Assembly: GCA_028279585.1 (NCBI GenBank)
Contig: JANQNL010000148.1
Span: forward strand, 1 to 52,386
Direction: 5' to 3'
Length of the DNA stretch: 52,386 nt
Source of the DNA: Thermoplasmatota archaeon
GTDB lineage: Archaea; Thermoplasmatota; Penumbrarchaeia; JANQNL01
In this document: piece after piece, positions 1-7,906 of the stretch
Numbering within the stretch: the stretch's first letter is position 1
How the letters are laid out: each line of letters begins with the position of its first letter
Notes under the pieces: generated by a model
The model's database searches: none
What the model saw: the letters and a program-made list of their open reading frames with translations, nothing else
What the model was told of the DNA's origin: nothing
Translations under genes and position numbers: made by a program

Positions 1-402
1 CCCTTCGGGATCGTCCATTGCGCAGGAGACCTCTTCCCACGTCTCTGTTACAACTTCCTCGATGGTCCGTGATTCTAGTTTTGATAGGAACATATCATAG
101 TACAATGTACCATTACTGAACCTGTACAATGGACCTGTATCGTTCATATTTAAAAGAAGTTCGAAACCATTCCCCTCCGCCTTGTATTCAAAAACATCAT
201 CCTCTATCTCATGGAAACCATTGTCTATGACAATGGCCCATGGCGGGTAGTTCTTTTCTTCAACTATTTCCGGTTGTTGCAGCTGCGGTTCGATCTCCTC
301 ACCCTTTACAAGCATGTACAGGTGATTCGATGTTAGAACCATCAGAACAACAACGATCAACGCACCAACCAAATGACTTGCTCTCAACTCTATCGGCTTC
401 AC
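1..402 (-). CDS. Membrane-anchored exported protein, N-terminal part, cut by the window edge
   Basis: The minus strand reads open for 134 codons from a GTG at 402 to the window edge, with a purine-rich GGGGGAG about 7 nt upstream as ribosome-binding site. Residues about 9-25 form one hydrophobic segment (HLVGALIVVVLMVL), typical of a signal anchor, followed by an acidic, aromatic-containing exported region with an NGT sequon. No family is recognised. A TATA-like TAAATACT lies near 452-459, and directly upstream of it is a 19-bp motif (466-484) that recurs before the gene at 3865. The C-terminus is outside the window, so its size and role are unknown. Confidence 0.7.
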   Translation of the reverse strand, partial: MKPIELRASHLVGALIVVVLMVLTSNHLYMLVKGEEIEPQLQQPEIVEEKNYPPWAIVIDNGFHEIEDDVFEYKAEGNGFELLLNMNDTGPLYRFSNGTLYYDMFLSKLESRTIEEVVTETWEEVSCAMDDPEG

Positions 403-1040
403 GATTATCTCCCCCAAGCGACATGGACGCCAATATTTGCAGCGGGGTGGGGAGTATTTACGGTTTGTTGAACAAAATTTTGATTGAGACGTTTTATACC
501 AAACTCGATGGGCATTGGTTCATTCCTAAATTCATTAACAATCGTGAATTTCCGTTTGTACAGTAAAGGGTATATAATAGGGGTCTTCCGCAAGAGAGGA
601 TGAGATTGTTAGAGAGAATTCTTAAGCTACCGAGAAGTTGCTGCTCTAGTGGTTTTCACGGAAGACCAGAACAGGGAATGTTCTAGAGATTTATATATTG
701 ATCTGAACAAAAATTGTAGTGAATAAAAAAGAGAAGCCCCTTAAATCAGTGGCTTTCCGCACCGAGAGCGAATTTCCCACGAAGTCTGCTCCAAGGAAAA
801 CGATTGTGGCGCAAACATGAAGCCAGCGGAAGACCATTAGAGCGATTCTTATAGAAGTTTATGAACACATTTGAACAATAATTTGATAATTTTACACCAT
901 CAATAGATGTAAATATAAATCAATAAAAATTCTATTCAATACACTAAAAATTGAATACAAAAATACTTTAATAATCCTACTTTGATAATGATTATTGGAG
1001 AATTGAGGATAAAGTGATCTCCTAATGGTTAGTTGATGCC
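403..1040. other. AT-rich gene-free stretch
   Basis: No convincing gene was found in these 638 bases; short open frames lack coding character. The stretch holds the shared promoter-side motif at 466-484 and one half (747-758, CAGTGGCTTTCC) of a 12-bp inverted repeat whose other half (1625-1636) lies just past the next gene. The last 150 bases are very AT-rich and contain TATA-like sequence (ATACTTTAATAA near 962) that probably drives the regulator at 1041. Confidence 0.5.
466..484 (-). promoter_or_regulatory. Upstream motif shared by two genes, copy 1
   Basis: TGTTGAACAAAATTTTGAT (plus strand) matches 3902-3920 at 18 of 19 positions. In both places it sits immediately upstream of a TATA-like box on the minus strand, 64 bp and 37 bp before the start codon. 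Its core TTGTTGAACAA is palindromic, as a dimeric regulator site would be. The function is inferred from position and repetition only. Confidence 0.35.
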
Positions 1041-1598
1041 ATGCCAAAAGATATCTCTACAAATACTAGTCTGGCAAGTCCCCGTAGAGTTGCTATGATT
1101 GATTATATCAATGAACATCCGGGAACGACCATTAGTGCAGTACGACGTGCTATGGATCTATCAAATGGAACAGCCAACCATCATCTCAATGTACTTGTGA
1201 GAGAAGATCTTGTTATCACAAAACGGATTGGTACAAAGGTCCACCTCTTTCTCAACCACCATGATAGTTCAAAATATCAACCCTTAACTTCCAAGCAATT
1301 GGAGGTATTATCTCATCTCGATACTTCTAAAGGTCGAACTCAAAAAGATATCATCGGATTAACAAAATATTCTCAGTCTACTATCAGTTGGATCCTAAAA
1401 CACTTACTAGCTTTAGAACTAATAATTTGTTGCATTGATATCGATGACAATGGAAGAGCGATCAAGCATTATCAGACCGCTGAGTGTGCCTCTGAAATTG
1501 AATTGAATAATTGCCCCTACTGTGGTAAGGGTTTTCAGGTCATTAAAAATCCCAAATTCTGTCCATTCTGTGGCGAAGCAATTACAATTATCTCATAG
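1041..1598 (+). CDS. Double winged-helix transcriptional regulator with C-terminal zinc ribbon
   Basis: The 185-residue protein has two winged helix-turn-helix units. The first (residues about 15-70, NEHPGTTISAVRRAMDLSNG) resembles archaeal ArsR/MarR-type regulators; the second spans about 82-145. The C-terminus is a zinc ribbon with cysteines 158, 161, 174 and 177 (CPYC and CPFC). Such proteins are DNA-binding regulators; here the zinc ribbon may help sensing or dimerisation (inference). The gene stands alone, is AT-rich compared with the core genes, and lies inside a 12-bp inverted repeat (747-758 / 1625-1636), which hints at acquisition. No clear ribosome-binding site is seen, so the transcript may be leaderless. 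The target is unknown; the adjacent LamG-like gene is a candidate. Confidence 0.8.
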   Translation: MPKDISTNTSLASPRRVAMIDYINEHPGTTISAVRRAMDLSNGTANHHLNVLVREDLVITKRIGTKVHLFLNHHDSSKYQPLTSKQLEVLSHLDTSKGRTQKDIIGLTKYSQSTISWILKHLLALELIICCIDIDDNGRAIKHYQTAECASEIELNNCPYCGKGFQVIKNPKFCPFCGEAITIIS

Positions 1599-1663
1599 GT
1601 TTGAATCGTAAAAATTATGTTTTAGGAAAGCCACTGGTATCTATCAGTTCTCACTCCAATCGA

Positions 1664-1674
1664 TTGATATAATC
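1664..1674 (+). promoter_or_regulatory. TATA box of the LamG-like surface protein gene
   Basis: TTGATATAATC is centred near 1669, predicting transcription start near 1695, inside the palindrome at 1691-1708 and upstream of the ribosome-binding site at 1716-1723. Confidence 0.45.
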
Positions 1675-1690
1675 TACTTCTGGATCCAAT

Positions 1691-1708
1691 GTTCCCCCTA
1701 GGGGGGAC
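1691..1708. promoter_or_regulatory. G/C palindrome at the predicted transcription start
   Basis: GTTCCCCCTAGGGGGGAC is a near-perfect palindrome (one mismatched pair) lying on the predicted start site of the surface-protein gene. A smaller relative, GACCCTAGGGGTC, is found between TATA box and start site of the aldehyde dehydrogenase gene (50222-50234). A repressor operator or a 5' RNA hairpin would both fit. Confidence 0.4.
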
Positions 1709-1730
1709 GATTCGAGAAGGAGTGAATCAA

Positions 1731-2522
1731 ATGGAAACGAAAATGATCGCTAAGATCGCCTGTGTGCTTGCACTCGGCGTCTTATTGATTGCTGGAATAG
1801 TTGGATTTTTGAGCTATGCAACTTTAGAAGCAGAAGCTGCATCGGTTCAGGAATCTGGCTACTGGGACTTCGACGATACTGGTGATCAGACCGTCGATGA
1901 TAATGATGTCTATGGTGACTATGATGGATACCTTGGAACCACAGGATCTTCAGAGAGCTGTGACGCAGTGCTTACTACTTATGACAGCAAATTAACTGCA
2001 AGATTCTATGGTGGAAGTCAGTGGTCAACATCTGCTGATAGGGTCTCTATCAATGAGGGTACTGATTTTCCTTGCACGTCCGAAGGAGTATATGTAGAGG
2101 CCATGATCAGGCTGACCTCTACATCACCAACCTACCAGATGATCGCTGACCAGTATCAGTACACTGGTGGAAATGGATATGGTTGGTCGTTCTATCTGAC
2201 CAACAACTACCTCCGGTTCACAGCATATCATGGTGATGGGACATCAACAGACTACTCAACCACGATCACCATTGGAACATCATACTGGTACGTCCTTTAC
2301 GGATACTACGATACGGATTCATCTACGTTCACTATCAAGATCCGAAGGATCAATGGAGATGGATCTTATACAGACCTACAGACAAGGACCAAGTCATGTT
2401 CTGATGATATCGCTTCTCATTCTGCACATCCATTGACCCTTGGATATCGAGCAGATGGAAATGGCGGGTACAATCCGTTCCATGGCTACATGAACTATGT
2501 CATAGTACAGAACCGCGAGTAA
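1731..2522 (+). CDS. Surface-anchored LamG/concanavalin A-like lectin domain protein
   Basis: Translation most likely starts at ATG 1731 (METKMIAKIACV), 7 nt after a strong GAAGGAGTG; an earlier ATG at 1689 would lie at the predicted transcription start and is rejected. The 263-residue protein has an N-terminal hydrophobic segment (residues about 5-28, signal peptide or anchor). The rest is a beta-rich, aromatic-rich LamG-type fold: EGVYVEAMIRL, YGWSFYLTNNYLRF and a closing FHGYMNYVIVQNRE are typical strands of LamG_3 domains, which bind glycans or proteins outside the cell. A strong hairpin terminator follows at 2550. It is monocistronic; the ligand cannot be told. Confidence 0.7.
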   Translation: METKMIAKIACVLALGVLLIAGIVGFLSYATLEAEAASVQESGYWDFDDTGDQTVDDNDVYGDYDGYLGTTGSSESCDAVLTTYDSKLTARFYGGSQWSTSADRVSINEGTDFPCTSEGVYVEAMIRLTSTSPTYQMIADQYQYTGGNGYGWSFYLTNNYLRFTAYHGDGTSTDYSTTITIGTSYWYVLYGYYDTDSSTFTIKIRRINGDGSYTDLQTRTKSCSDDIASHSAHPLTLGYRADGNGGYNPFHGYMNYVIVQNRE

Positions 2523-2549
2523 ACTCGGGTTTTGCACGCGCATACAATC

Positions 2550-2585
2550 GGAGTGGTCGATTGGGGCCACTCCTTTCTTTTTCTG
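2550..2585 (+). terminator. Hairpin plus T-tract terminator after the LamG-like gene
   Basis: GGAGTGG (2550-2556) pairs with CCACTCC (2567-2573) across a 10-nt loop and is followed by TTTCTTTTTCTG. It lies 28 bp after the stop codon at 2522. Confidence 0.65.
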
Positions 2586-2746
2586 ATTCAATTGCTTAAA
2601 ATGATTCTGGCGATCCAATTCTGTCTGCTTCTGACTTTTTCATGATAATGAGGAAACGATGTCATCCCCCTAGAATCGGAAAGCAGATAAAGTCAATGTT
2701 ACAATTGTCATGATGATGGGGACAATGTACAATAATTGTGGAACGC

Positions 2747-2762
2747 ATGAATAATTATTCAT
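2747..2762. promoter_or_regulatory. 16-bp perfect palindrome upstream of the ferritin-like gene
   Basis: ATGAATAATTATTCAT is a perfect 16-bp palindrome about 27 bp upstream of the TATA box (TTTATATTAA, about 2790-2799) of the next gene. The position fits a dimeric regulator acting upstream of TBP/TFB binding. An iron- or redox-responsive factor is a guess from the downstream gene. Confidence 0.4.
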
Positions 2763-2813
2763 CAATGTGGAGTACACTGGGTAGAACATTTTATATTAAA
2801 TAAACCATGTCCA

Positions 2814-3287
2814 GTGCTCGGAGGGTGTTGCATATCCAAGCCAACCATCGCAGACGTTATAGCTACAGCATTCACAGCTGAAGAGAAGGCTAAGACATTC
2901 TATGAGGTTCTCATGGAGAAATGTATCGATGTACCTGGTTCCTATGAACTCTGGAAGGACATGGCACATGATGAGGCAGACCATGCAATGTACCTCATGT
3001 ATCTTGGTGAAACATTATCTGAGGATGTTTTGAGGTCTGAAGCGAGCAATGATATGGTAGGTCTTGTTGAAGCAGTTCACAAGATGGATCTGAGCAATTA
3101 CTCTCTTCGAAACACAGCTGACGGACTAAAGCTTGCACATGAGATCGAGACAGCAGAGATCAATTTCTTGTTCGCATTTATTGTTGAAGAGTTCGTTAAG
3201 GATAGCTTGAAGAAGAAGATCATCTTGGGAGAGATCCAAAACCATCAACAAAAACTTGTCAAGTTTCAAAAGGACCATGAGCTTTGA
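2814..3287 (+). CDS. Ferritin-like (rubrerythrin-type) four-helix protein
   Basis: The protein (157 residues from GTG 2814) is almost all helical with ferritin-superfamily sequence: an AEEKAKTFYEVL helix (E23/E24), an HDEADHAMYL helix with an ExxH motif (E54, H57), and a third helix, AHEIETAEINF, with further glutamates. A clear second ExxH is missing, so a complete diiron site is uncertain. It would act in iron or peroxide handling if active. The start is odd: the TATA box (about 2790-2799) predicts transcription from about 2816-2822, after the GTG, and GGAGGG (2820-2825) is 6 nt before an ATA codon at 2832, so a non-standard ATA start is possible. The next ATG is too far inside. Confidence 0.65.
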   Translation: MLGGCCISKPTIADVIATAFTAEEKAKTFYEVLMEKCIDVPGSYELWKDMAHDEADHAMYLMYLGETLSEDVLRSEASNDMVGLVEAVHKMDLSNYSLRNTADGLKLAHEIETAEINFLFAFIVEEFVKDSLKKKIILGEIQNHQQKLVKFQKDHEL

Positions 3288-3298
3288 TTGAACACCTT

Positions 3299-3865
3299 CT
3301 ATCCATCAGAAACTGTGATCTTTGTTCTAGCTGGTAGGAATTGGTGACGTCCTAATGAAGTGGGTTTGATGGTATCGGTCTTCCAATCGATCTCGACCAT
3401 TTTCTCATGATGTAACTCTTTCAGTAAATAATCGAAAGATCTTACTGTTACATTTTTATCAATTTGTTCTACTCGTGCATAAGCATATCGACGTTTTATT
3501 TCAAAACCTGTGTTCTTTTCAATGTCTACAATGGTTTTTAGGATAAGTTGTTGAAGATCGGATGAGAGGACAGCATGTTCAATGACATCTGGTATACCAC
3601 TACCCACTAAGACTTCCATCCATTCGATGAACAAACCAGAGCATGCTTCAAAGACAAGATGGAAGAAATCGATAACCATTGGTCGGACCTGATCTTCAAA
3701 TGTGATAACGCCCTTGTAATGCCCTGAGATGCCTGTAGGTTCATCATCTATCTGAACAGAGATCCTTGAATTTGTAATACCATCTAACAACTTTGATCCA
3801 AAGACATCCATACGGTCTCGATCCCCTAAATCGATCTGAAATCTGATCGAATGTGTTTTACTCAT
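3299..3865 (-). CDS. Uncharacterised 188-residue protein
   Basis: An intact minus-strand gene starts at ATG 3865 and converges on the ferritin-like gene with 11 bp between stops. No known family is recognised. The first half is predicted beta-rich (IRFQIDLGDRDRMDVF, SGHYKGVITFEDQVRP), the middle is helical and hydrophobic, and the last 50 residues (FDYLLKELHHEKMVEIDW, then a basic end) could form a winged-helix-like unit. There is no signal peptide, so it is likely cytoplasmic. Base composition is AT-rich like its left neighbours. A TATA-like TTATAGCC near 3892-3899 and the shared motif 3902-3920 form its promoter. Confidence 0.6.
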   Translation of the reverse strand: MSKTHSIRFQIDLGDRDRMDVFGSKLLDGITNSRISVQIDDEPTGISGHYKGVITFEDQVRPMVIDFFHLVFEACSGLFIEWMEVLVGSGIPDVIEHAVLSSDLQQLILKTIVDIEKNTGFEIKRRYAYARVEQIDKNVTVRSFDYLLKELHHEKMVEIDWKTDTIKPTSLGRHQFLPARTKITVSDG

Positions 3866-3901
3866 ATTATGACAGAATGGATATTGATTGGCTATAAGCT
3901 C

Positions 3902-3920
3902 TGTTGAACAAGATTTTGAT
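3902..3920 (-). promoter_or_regulatory. Upstream motif shared by two genes, copy 2
   Basis: TGTTGAACAAGATTTTGAT differs from the copy at 466-484 in one base. It sits 2-3 bp upstream of the TATA-like box of the unknown gene at 3865. The core ATTTTGTTCAA (minus strand) also appears upstream of the FAH-hydrolase gene at about 34322-34333, but at a different distance. Confidence 0.35.
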
Positions 3921-4134
3921 GGTATGGTTACTATTGCACTATTTAATCGTGATCTAGCCTTAAATCCACCTTGGGAAGATCAATCCAGTCCTTATTATTT
4001 CACGACCCTTCGACCCATTCTGCTCCCCGAGCATCATTCGAAACCATCCCCCGGAACACACCACACTGTGCTATTGACACATATACCGACCCAGCGAACA
4101 AAAATCTCATAAACTATCCCTACTATCCTCCAAC

Positions 4135-6825
4135 GTGTCCCCCAGGCAGACGAAATCCATTTCTCTCACCATTGAGAAGAAGATCCTGCTGAACTCCTTG
4201 GCATATAGCAAGTACGAGACCCAATACGAGGTCCCGTTCAATATGGCCCAGGAGGGGATCGCCAAGTCAGTTGGCATTCGCCGTGACAATGTACCCAGGG
4301 CAATGAAGTCCCTGAAGGAACAGGGGCTGATGATAGAGAAGGTTCTCCATGTCACTGGGGTCAAGCGCAAGAGGAAGGTCTACTTCCTTACTCCTGAAGG
4401 GACCTCATATGCCAACCAGATCAAGATGGAGCTTGAGCGGACGGTCGTCGAGGTCGTCGATGAAGAAGGCGGCCTGCACCGACTGGCCATCAAGGACATC
4501 AATGGGCATTTCGGTCTGAACCTTACCCTTTTAGAGCTTCTCACAGAGCTTGAAGAGGTCGGCCAGATAGATATCCGCCAGTTCTCCAAGTCCGAAGGTG
4601 CTCTCGAAAGGCGGAACTTCGACGAGAACAAGTTCATCATCGAGCTCGGGGACGCCCCCCAGGCCAAGTTCTTCGTCGGCAGGGACGATGAGATAAAGAA
4701 GATCGAGAAGGCCATCAAGAGCGCGGACTCCAGGGTCGTGGTCCTGAATGGTATCGCCGGTATCGGTAAGACCACCCTGGCATCCAAGGTCGTGCGTGAC
4801 CACCTCCAGGACAAGAACGTGTTCTGGTACAGGTTCCATAAGTGGGACACCCTGCGAAACACCCTGGTCAACCTCGCGGACTTTCTGTCTCGTCTACAGC
4901 GAAAGAGGCTAAAATCATACCTGGCAAGCCACTCGTCCATAGAGATGGAGGAGCTTCCCAGGCTTATAGCAGACGACCTCGCTGAATCCAATACCATTTT
5001 GGTGTTCGACGATTTCCAGCGTGTTAAAAGCGACATCGTGGAGTTCTTCGGGATGCTGGATGATATCCTGGGCTCCATCCAGGGATGCACACTGATCACG
5101 GTCGGTAGGCAGATCATGCCATACTACGACCGCGGTGAGGTCCTAGTGGAGAAGAGGGTGTTGGAGATACGCCTGGATGGCCTGGACGAGGAGGCTGCTC
5201 GTAAGCTTCTGAAGGTGGAGAACATCACAGATGTGATGTTCGAAAAGATCTACATGCTCACTAAAGGGCATCCTCTTTTCTTGGAGCTTATCACTTCTGT
5301 TCGCGACATCCGTGAGCAGCGCGACATCAAGCGTTACATCTACGAGGAGATCTTCTCCAAGCTTGCGGACGAGGAGAAGTTGCTTCTCCAGATCGTGTCC
5401 GTGTTCAGGTATCCAGTGTCGTCAACTGCATTCTTCATCGATGAGTCTGTGAGCTTTTCCACACTGGACAAGCTCGTCGAGCGCAATCTCATGCAGGAGA
5501 TAAGCTACGATGAGTACGATGTCCACGATCTCATCCGTGAGTTCTTCTACACACGTTTACCACCACCACAGAAGAAGCAGTATCACGCTTCAGCTGCAGA
5601 TTATTACATGGAACAGGGCGTGGAACTCTCCAAGATCGAGGCCCAGTACCACTTCCTTTACTCCGACCAGGCTGACAAAGCAGTTCGTCTGGCCATCAAC
5701 CATGGCGGGGATCTTATATCCCGAGGATATGTCGAGAGGTTCCTGGAGATACTGGATGAGTATACCCAGGATAACACCCCCGACAAGTACTGGGCAGAGC
5801 TCATGCTGGTGAAGGCCGAGGTCCTGAACATCATGGGAGAGTGGGACGAGGCCATCGGTTTCTACCGCCAGACGATCTTGCTTTGCGAGAATAAGGAGAA
5901 CAACCTGGCCCTCTCAGAGACCCATCGTCGTCTTGGAGATATGCTTACAAAGCTCGGTCTTCGAGAACAGGCTGGGGATTCGTTCAGGACCGCCCTGGAC
6001 ATTTCGACCAAGATCGAGGACAGCAAGGGCATCGCTGACAGTTACAGAGGCCTTGGACATCTTGCCAACTCCCGTGGTGACTTCGCCACTGCCATCGAGT
6101 TCTACGAGAAGGGTATGGAGCAGGCAGAGAAGGTCCAGGACCTAACTATCCTCACCAAGATCTACACAGACCTTGGAACTGTGTATTCCAATGCTGAAGA
6201 TTACGACCTGGCCATCAAGTTCCACGAGCTGGCCATTACCGTTTTGGAGCAGACCGGCGACGTTTACGAGCAGGGTAAGCTCTACAATAATCTTGGCATG
6301 GTCTACATGAACAAAGGGGTCAATGACAGGGCCCTCAATTACTTTGAAGATTGCATCAAACTTTCCGAGACCAACGGCGATGTTCGCCAGCTCGGTTATG
6401 GCCTGGCCTCTGCAGGGTTGATCTATGCCAAGGAAGGTGACTTCTCTACAGCCTTGGAATATTTGGACGAGGCCATGGAGATCTTCGACAAGCTCGGCGA
6501 GCGGTTCAAGATAGGTATGGTCTCTATGGACTATGCCACTGTTTATTCTTTGGAGGGTGACCAGAAGCGTGCCCAGAAATGGCTCGAGGACAGCATCGCC
6601 GTGTTCCAGGAGATAAAGCTACCTTACTACGAGGCCAAGGCCTCCGAGAAGCTTGCCAAGGTCCATAAGGAGCTTGGCAACCAGGACAAGACCAAGGAGT
6701 ACATGCGAAAGGCCAACAAGCTTTTCCAGGGTGTAGGGTTCACTACCAAGGTCAAAAAGATCAGGAAGGGCAAGCCACAGGGTCTTGGCGAGAACTCTCG
6801 GGTGTCCAGACGTTCCAAGAGGTGA
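4135..6825 (+). CDS. STAND-family NTPase: winged helix, NACHT/NB-ARC-like ATPase, TPR array
   Basis: Residues 1-100 form a winged helix (QEGIAKSVGIRRDNVPRAMKS) suited to DNA binding. A P-loop domain follows with Walker A GIAGIGKTT at 206-214 and Walker B ILVFDD at 288-293, a GRQ sensor-like stretch, and a helical arm. From about residue 490 the protein is a TPR array of roughly nine units (RLGDMLTKLGLREQAGDSF, YNNLGMVYMNKG). This layout is that of STAND signal-transduction ATPases, which oligomerise on ligand binding to the repeats; MalT-like regulators and antiviral Avs-like proteins share it. With an N-terminal winged helix, transcription control is the simplest reading. It starts at GTG 4135 with a TATA-like ATAAACTAT about 20-25 bp upstream. 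The Toprim gene follows after 4 bp. Confidence 0.85.
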   Translation: MSPRQTKSISLTIEKKILLNSLAYSKYETQYEVPFNMAQEGIAKSVGIRRDNVPRAMKSLKEQGLMIEKVLHVTGVKRKRKVYFLTPEGTSYANQIKMELERTVVEVVDEEGGLHRLAIKDINGHFGLNLTLLELLTELEEVGQIDIRQFSKSEGALERRNFDENKFIIELGDAPQAKFFVGRDDEIKKIEKAIKSADSRVVVLNGIAGIGKTTLASKVVRDHLQDKNVFWYRFHKWDTLRNTLVNLADFLSRLQRKRLKSYLASHSSIEMEELPRLIADDLAESNTILVFDDFQRVKSDIVEFFGMLDDILGSIQGCTLITVGRQIMPYYDRGEVLVEKRVLEIRLDGLDEEAARKLLKVENITDVMFEKIYMLTKGHPLFLELITSVRDIREQRDIKRYIYEEIFSKLADEEKLLLQIVSVFRYPVSSTAFFIDESVSFSTLDKLVERNLMQEISYDEYDVHDLIREFFYTRLPPPQKKQYHASAADYYMEQGVELSKIEAQYHFLYSDQADKAVRLAINHGGDLISRGYVERFLEILDEYTQDNTPDKYWAELMLVKAEVLNIMGEWDEAIGFYRQTILLCENKENNLALSETHRRLGDMLTKLGLREQAGDSFRTALDISTKIEDSKGIADSYRGLGHLANSRGDFATAIEFYEKGMEQAEKVQDLTILTKIYTDLGTVYSNAEDYDLAIKFHELAITVLEQTGDVYEQGKLYNNLGMVYMNKGVNDRALNYFEDCIKLSETNGDVRQLGYGLASAGLIYAKEGDFSTALEYLDEAMEIFDKLGERFKIGMVSMDYATVYSLEGDQKRAQKWLEDSIAVFQEIKLPYYEAKASEKLAKVHKELGNQDKTKEYMRKANKLFQGVGFTTKVKKIRKGKPQGLGENSRVSRRSKR

Positions 6826-6829
6826 ACCT

Positions 6830-7318
6830 TTGGACGTTGATGAGGAGCGTGAGAGGCTCGAGGACCTCGAACAGATCCTTGAAGAGCTGATCCGGGACAA
6901 TATGACCACTCCCATCATAGTCGAGGGGATCAAGGACAAGACCGCCCTTCGAAAGCTTGGATGCGAGGGTGTTATACTTCTTATCAACACTGGCAAGTCC
7001 ATAGTGAACCTGGCAACAGAGATAGCCACCCAGCACAAGAAGGTCATAATCCTGACAGACTGGGATCGTGAAGGCGGACACCTAGCTAGACTTCTGACGT
7101 CTGCCTTTGATAATAACGCTATATCCTATGATATGGACTATCGTAAAAGACTTGCGCTTGTTGCGAAAAAGGATGTCAAGGACGTCGAGGCACTGCCGAA
7201 GTTTTGTGAGAACCTACACTGTCGCGTAGAAACATCTGATCCTCGGCGTCACAAGTTCGACATCATCGAGGAGCGCAAGGAACGCGCAGATGCAGAAGAA
7301 GCTCTGGAAGAGGACTAA
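6830..7318 (+). CDS. Toprim-domain protein, UPF0292 type
   Basis: The start is set at TTG 6830, just after the stop of the STAND gene (6823-6825) and 4 nt behind GAGGTGA, giving 162 residues; a longer frame from 6785 lacks a ribosome-binding site. After an acidic helix the protein has a Toprim fold: PIIVEG with E32, and LTDWDREG with D77 and D79, the metal-binding acidic triad of primases, topoisomerases and OLD/RecR nucleases. UPF0292 proteins are small archaeal stand-alone Toprim proteins of unknown role, probably acting on nucleic acid. The tight coupling to the STAND gene suggests a joint function (inference). Its stop overlaps that of dcd by 4 bp. Confidence 0.85.
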   Translation: MDVDEERERLEDLEQILEELIRDNMTTPIIVEGIKDKTALRKLGCEGVILLINTGKSIVNLATEIATQHKKVIILTDWDREGGHLARLLTSAFDNNAISYDMDYRKRLALVAKKDVKDVEALPKFCENLHCRVETSDPRRHKFDIIEERKERADAEEALEED

Positions 7319-7824
7319 AGGTCCTGGTCCTTGAACTTGCCCTGATACTCTGCTTCTCCCTCACACCGTTCAAAGATGAACTGGCATAGCCTTGTACCTG
7401 GAACAATGGCCAGTGGGAAGCTGGATGCGTTGTAGATCTCCAGGACCTGCCTGTTGCTGGTACCTGGCTGCATGAACGCTGCAGTTACGTGGACCATAAG
7501 TCCGAGCCTTGCGAACCTGGAGCGACCCTGGAGCCAGCCTGCGATGTCTGGTGGTAGAACGATGTGCTCCTTGGTGATGCCCAGCACGCATTCCTGTGGA
7601 AGGATGATGAACTGGTCTGGCTCCTTCCGGAGTTCTGTGAGGTCCGTGTAATCGGTCTCCTCGTCAACCCTGATGAGGCTGTTCATCTTCCGAAAGACCC
7701 TGAACTCATCATCGATGGTGAGGTCCAAGGAGCCTGGGCCTACGTTCTCTGGGATGAACGGGTCGACCTGGATGCGGCCTTTCTCTATCTCGTCAAGTAT
7801 CTCATCACGGGTCAGGACTGCCAT
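7315..7824 (-). CDS. dcd: dCTP deaminase
   Basis: The enzyme deaminates dCTP to dUTP for dTTP synthesis; some archaeal forms also release pyrophosphate. The 169-residue protein starts at ATG 7824 (MAVLTRDEIL), at family length; a longer frame adds unrelated sequence. Signature parts are visible: GPGSLDLTID (30-38), GRSRFARLGL (100-109) in the place of the usual RSS.ARLG, and HVTAAFMQPG followed by QVLEI, with E129 as catalytic glutamate. Whether it is mono- or bifunctional cannot be told. A TATA box (CTTTTATCC, 7847-7855 on the minus strand) lies 27 bp upstream, so the mRNA is probably leaderless. The gene converges on the Toprim gene, sharing the bases CTAA between both stops. Confidence 0.92.
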   Translation of the reverse strand: MAVLTRDEILDEIEKGRIQVDPFIPENVGPGSLDLTIDDEFRVFRKMNSLIRVDEETDYTDLTELRKEPDQFIILPQECVLGITKEHIVLPPDIAGWLQGRSRFARLGLMVHVTAAFMQPGTSNRQVLEIYNASSFPLAIVPGTRLCQFIFERCEGEAEYQGKFKDQDL

Positions 7825-7846
7825 GATAGGTGGAGCTATCTCACTG

Positions 7847-7855
7847 GATAAAAGA
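7847..7855 (-). promoter_or_regulatory. TATA box of dcd
   Basis: CTTTTATCC on the minus strand is centred 27 bp before the ATG at 7824, predicting transcription from the start codon itself (leaderless mRNA). Confidence 0.5.
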
Positions 7856-7906
7856 CTTTTCTCGTGCATTTGAAGATCTACTGGAGATTCGTGAAAAGGC
7901 TCAGAA

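Noticed and set aside
600..700. A 28-residue open frame at 600
   Set aside because: It has no ribosome-binding site, no promoter at suitable distance and no recognisable sequence.
4135..6825. Calling the STAND protein an antiviral Avs system
   Set aside because: There is no effector nuclease domain fused to it, and the N-terminal winged helix fits a transcription regulator as well; the evidence is only the shared architecture.
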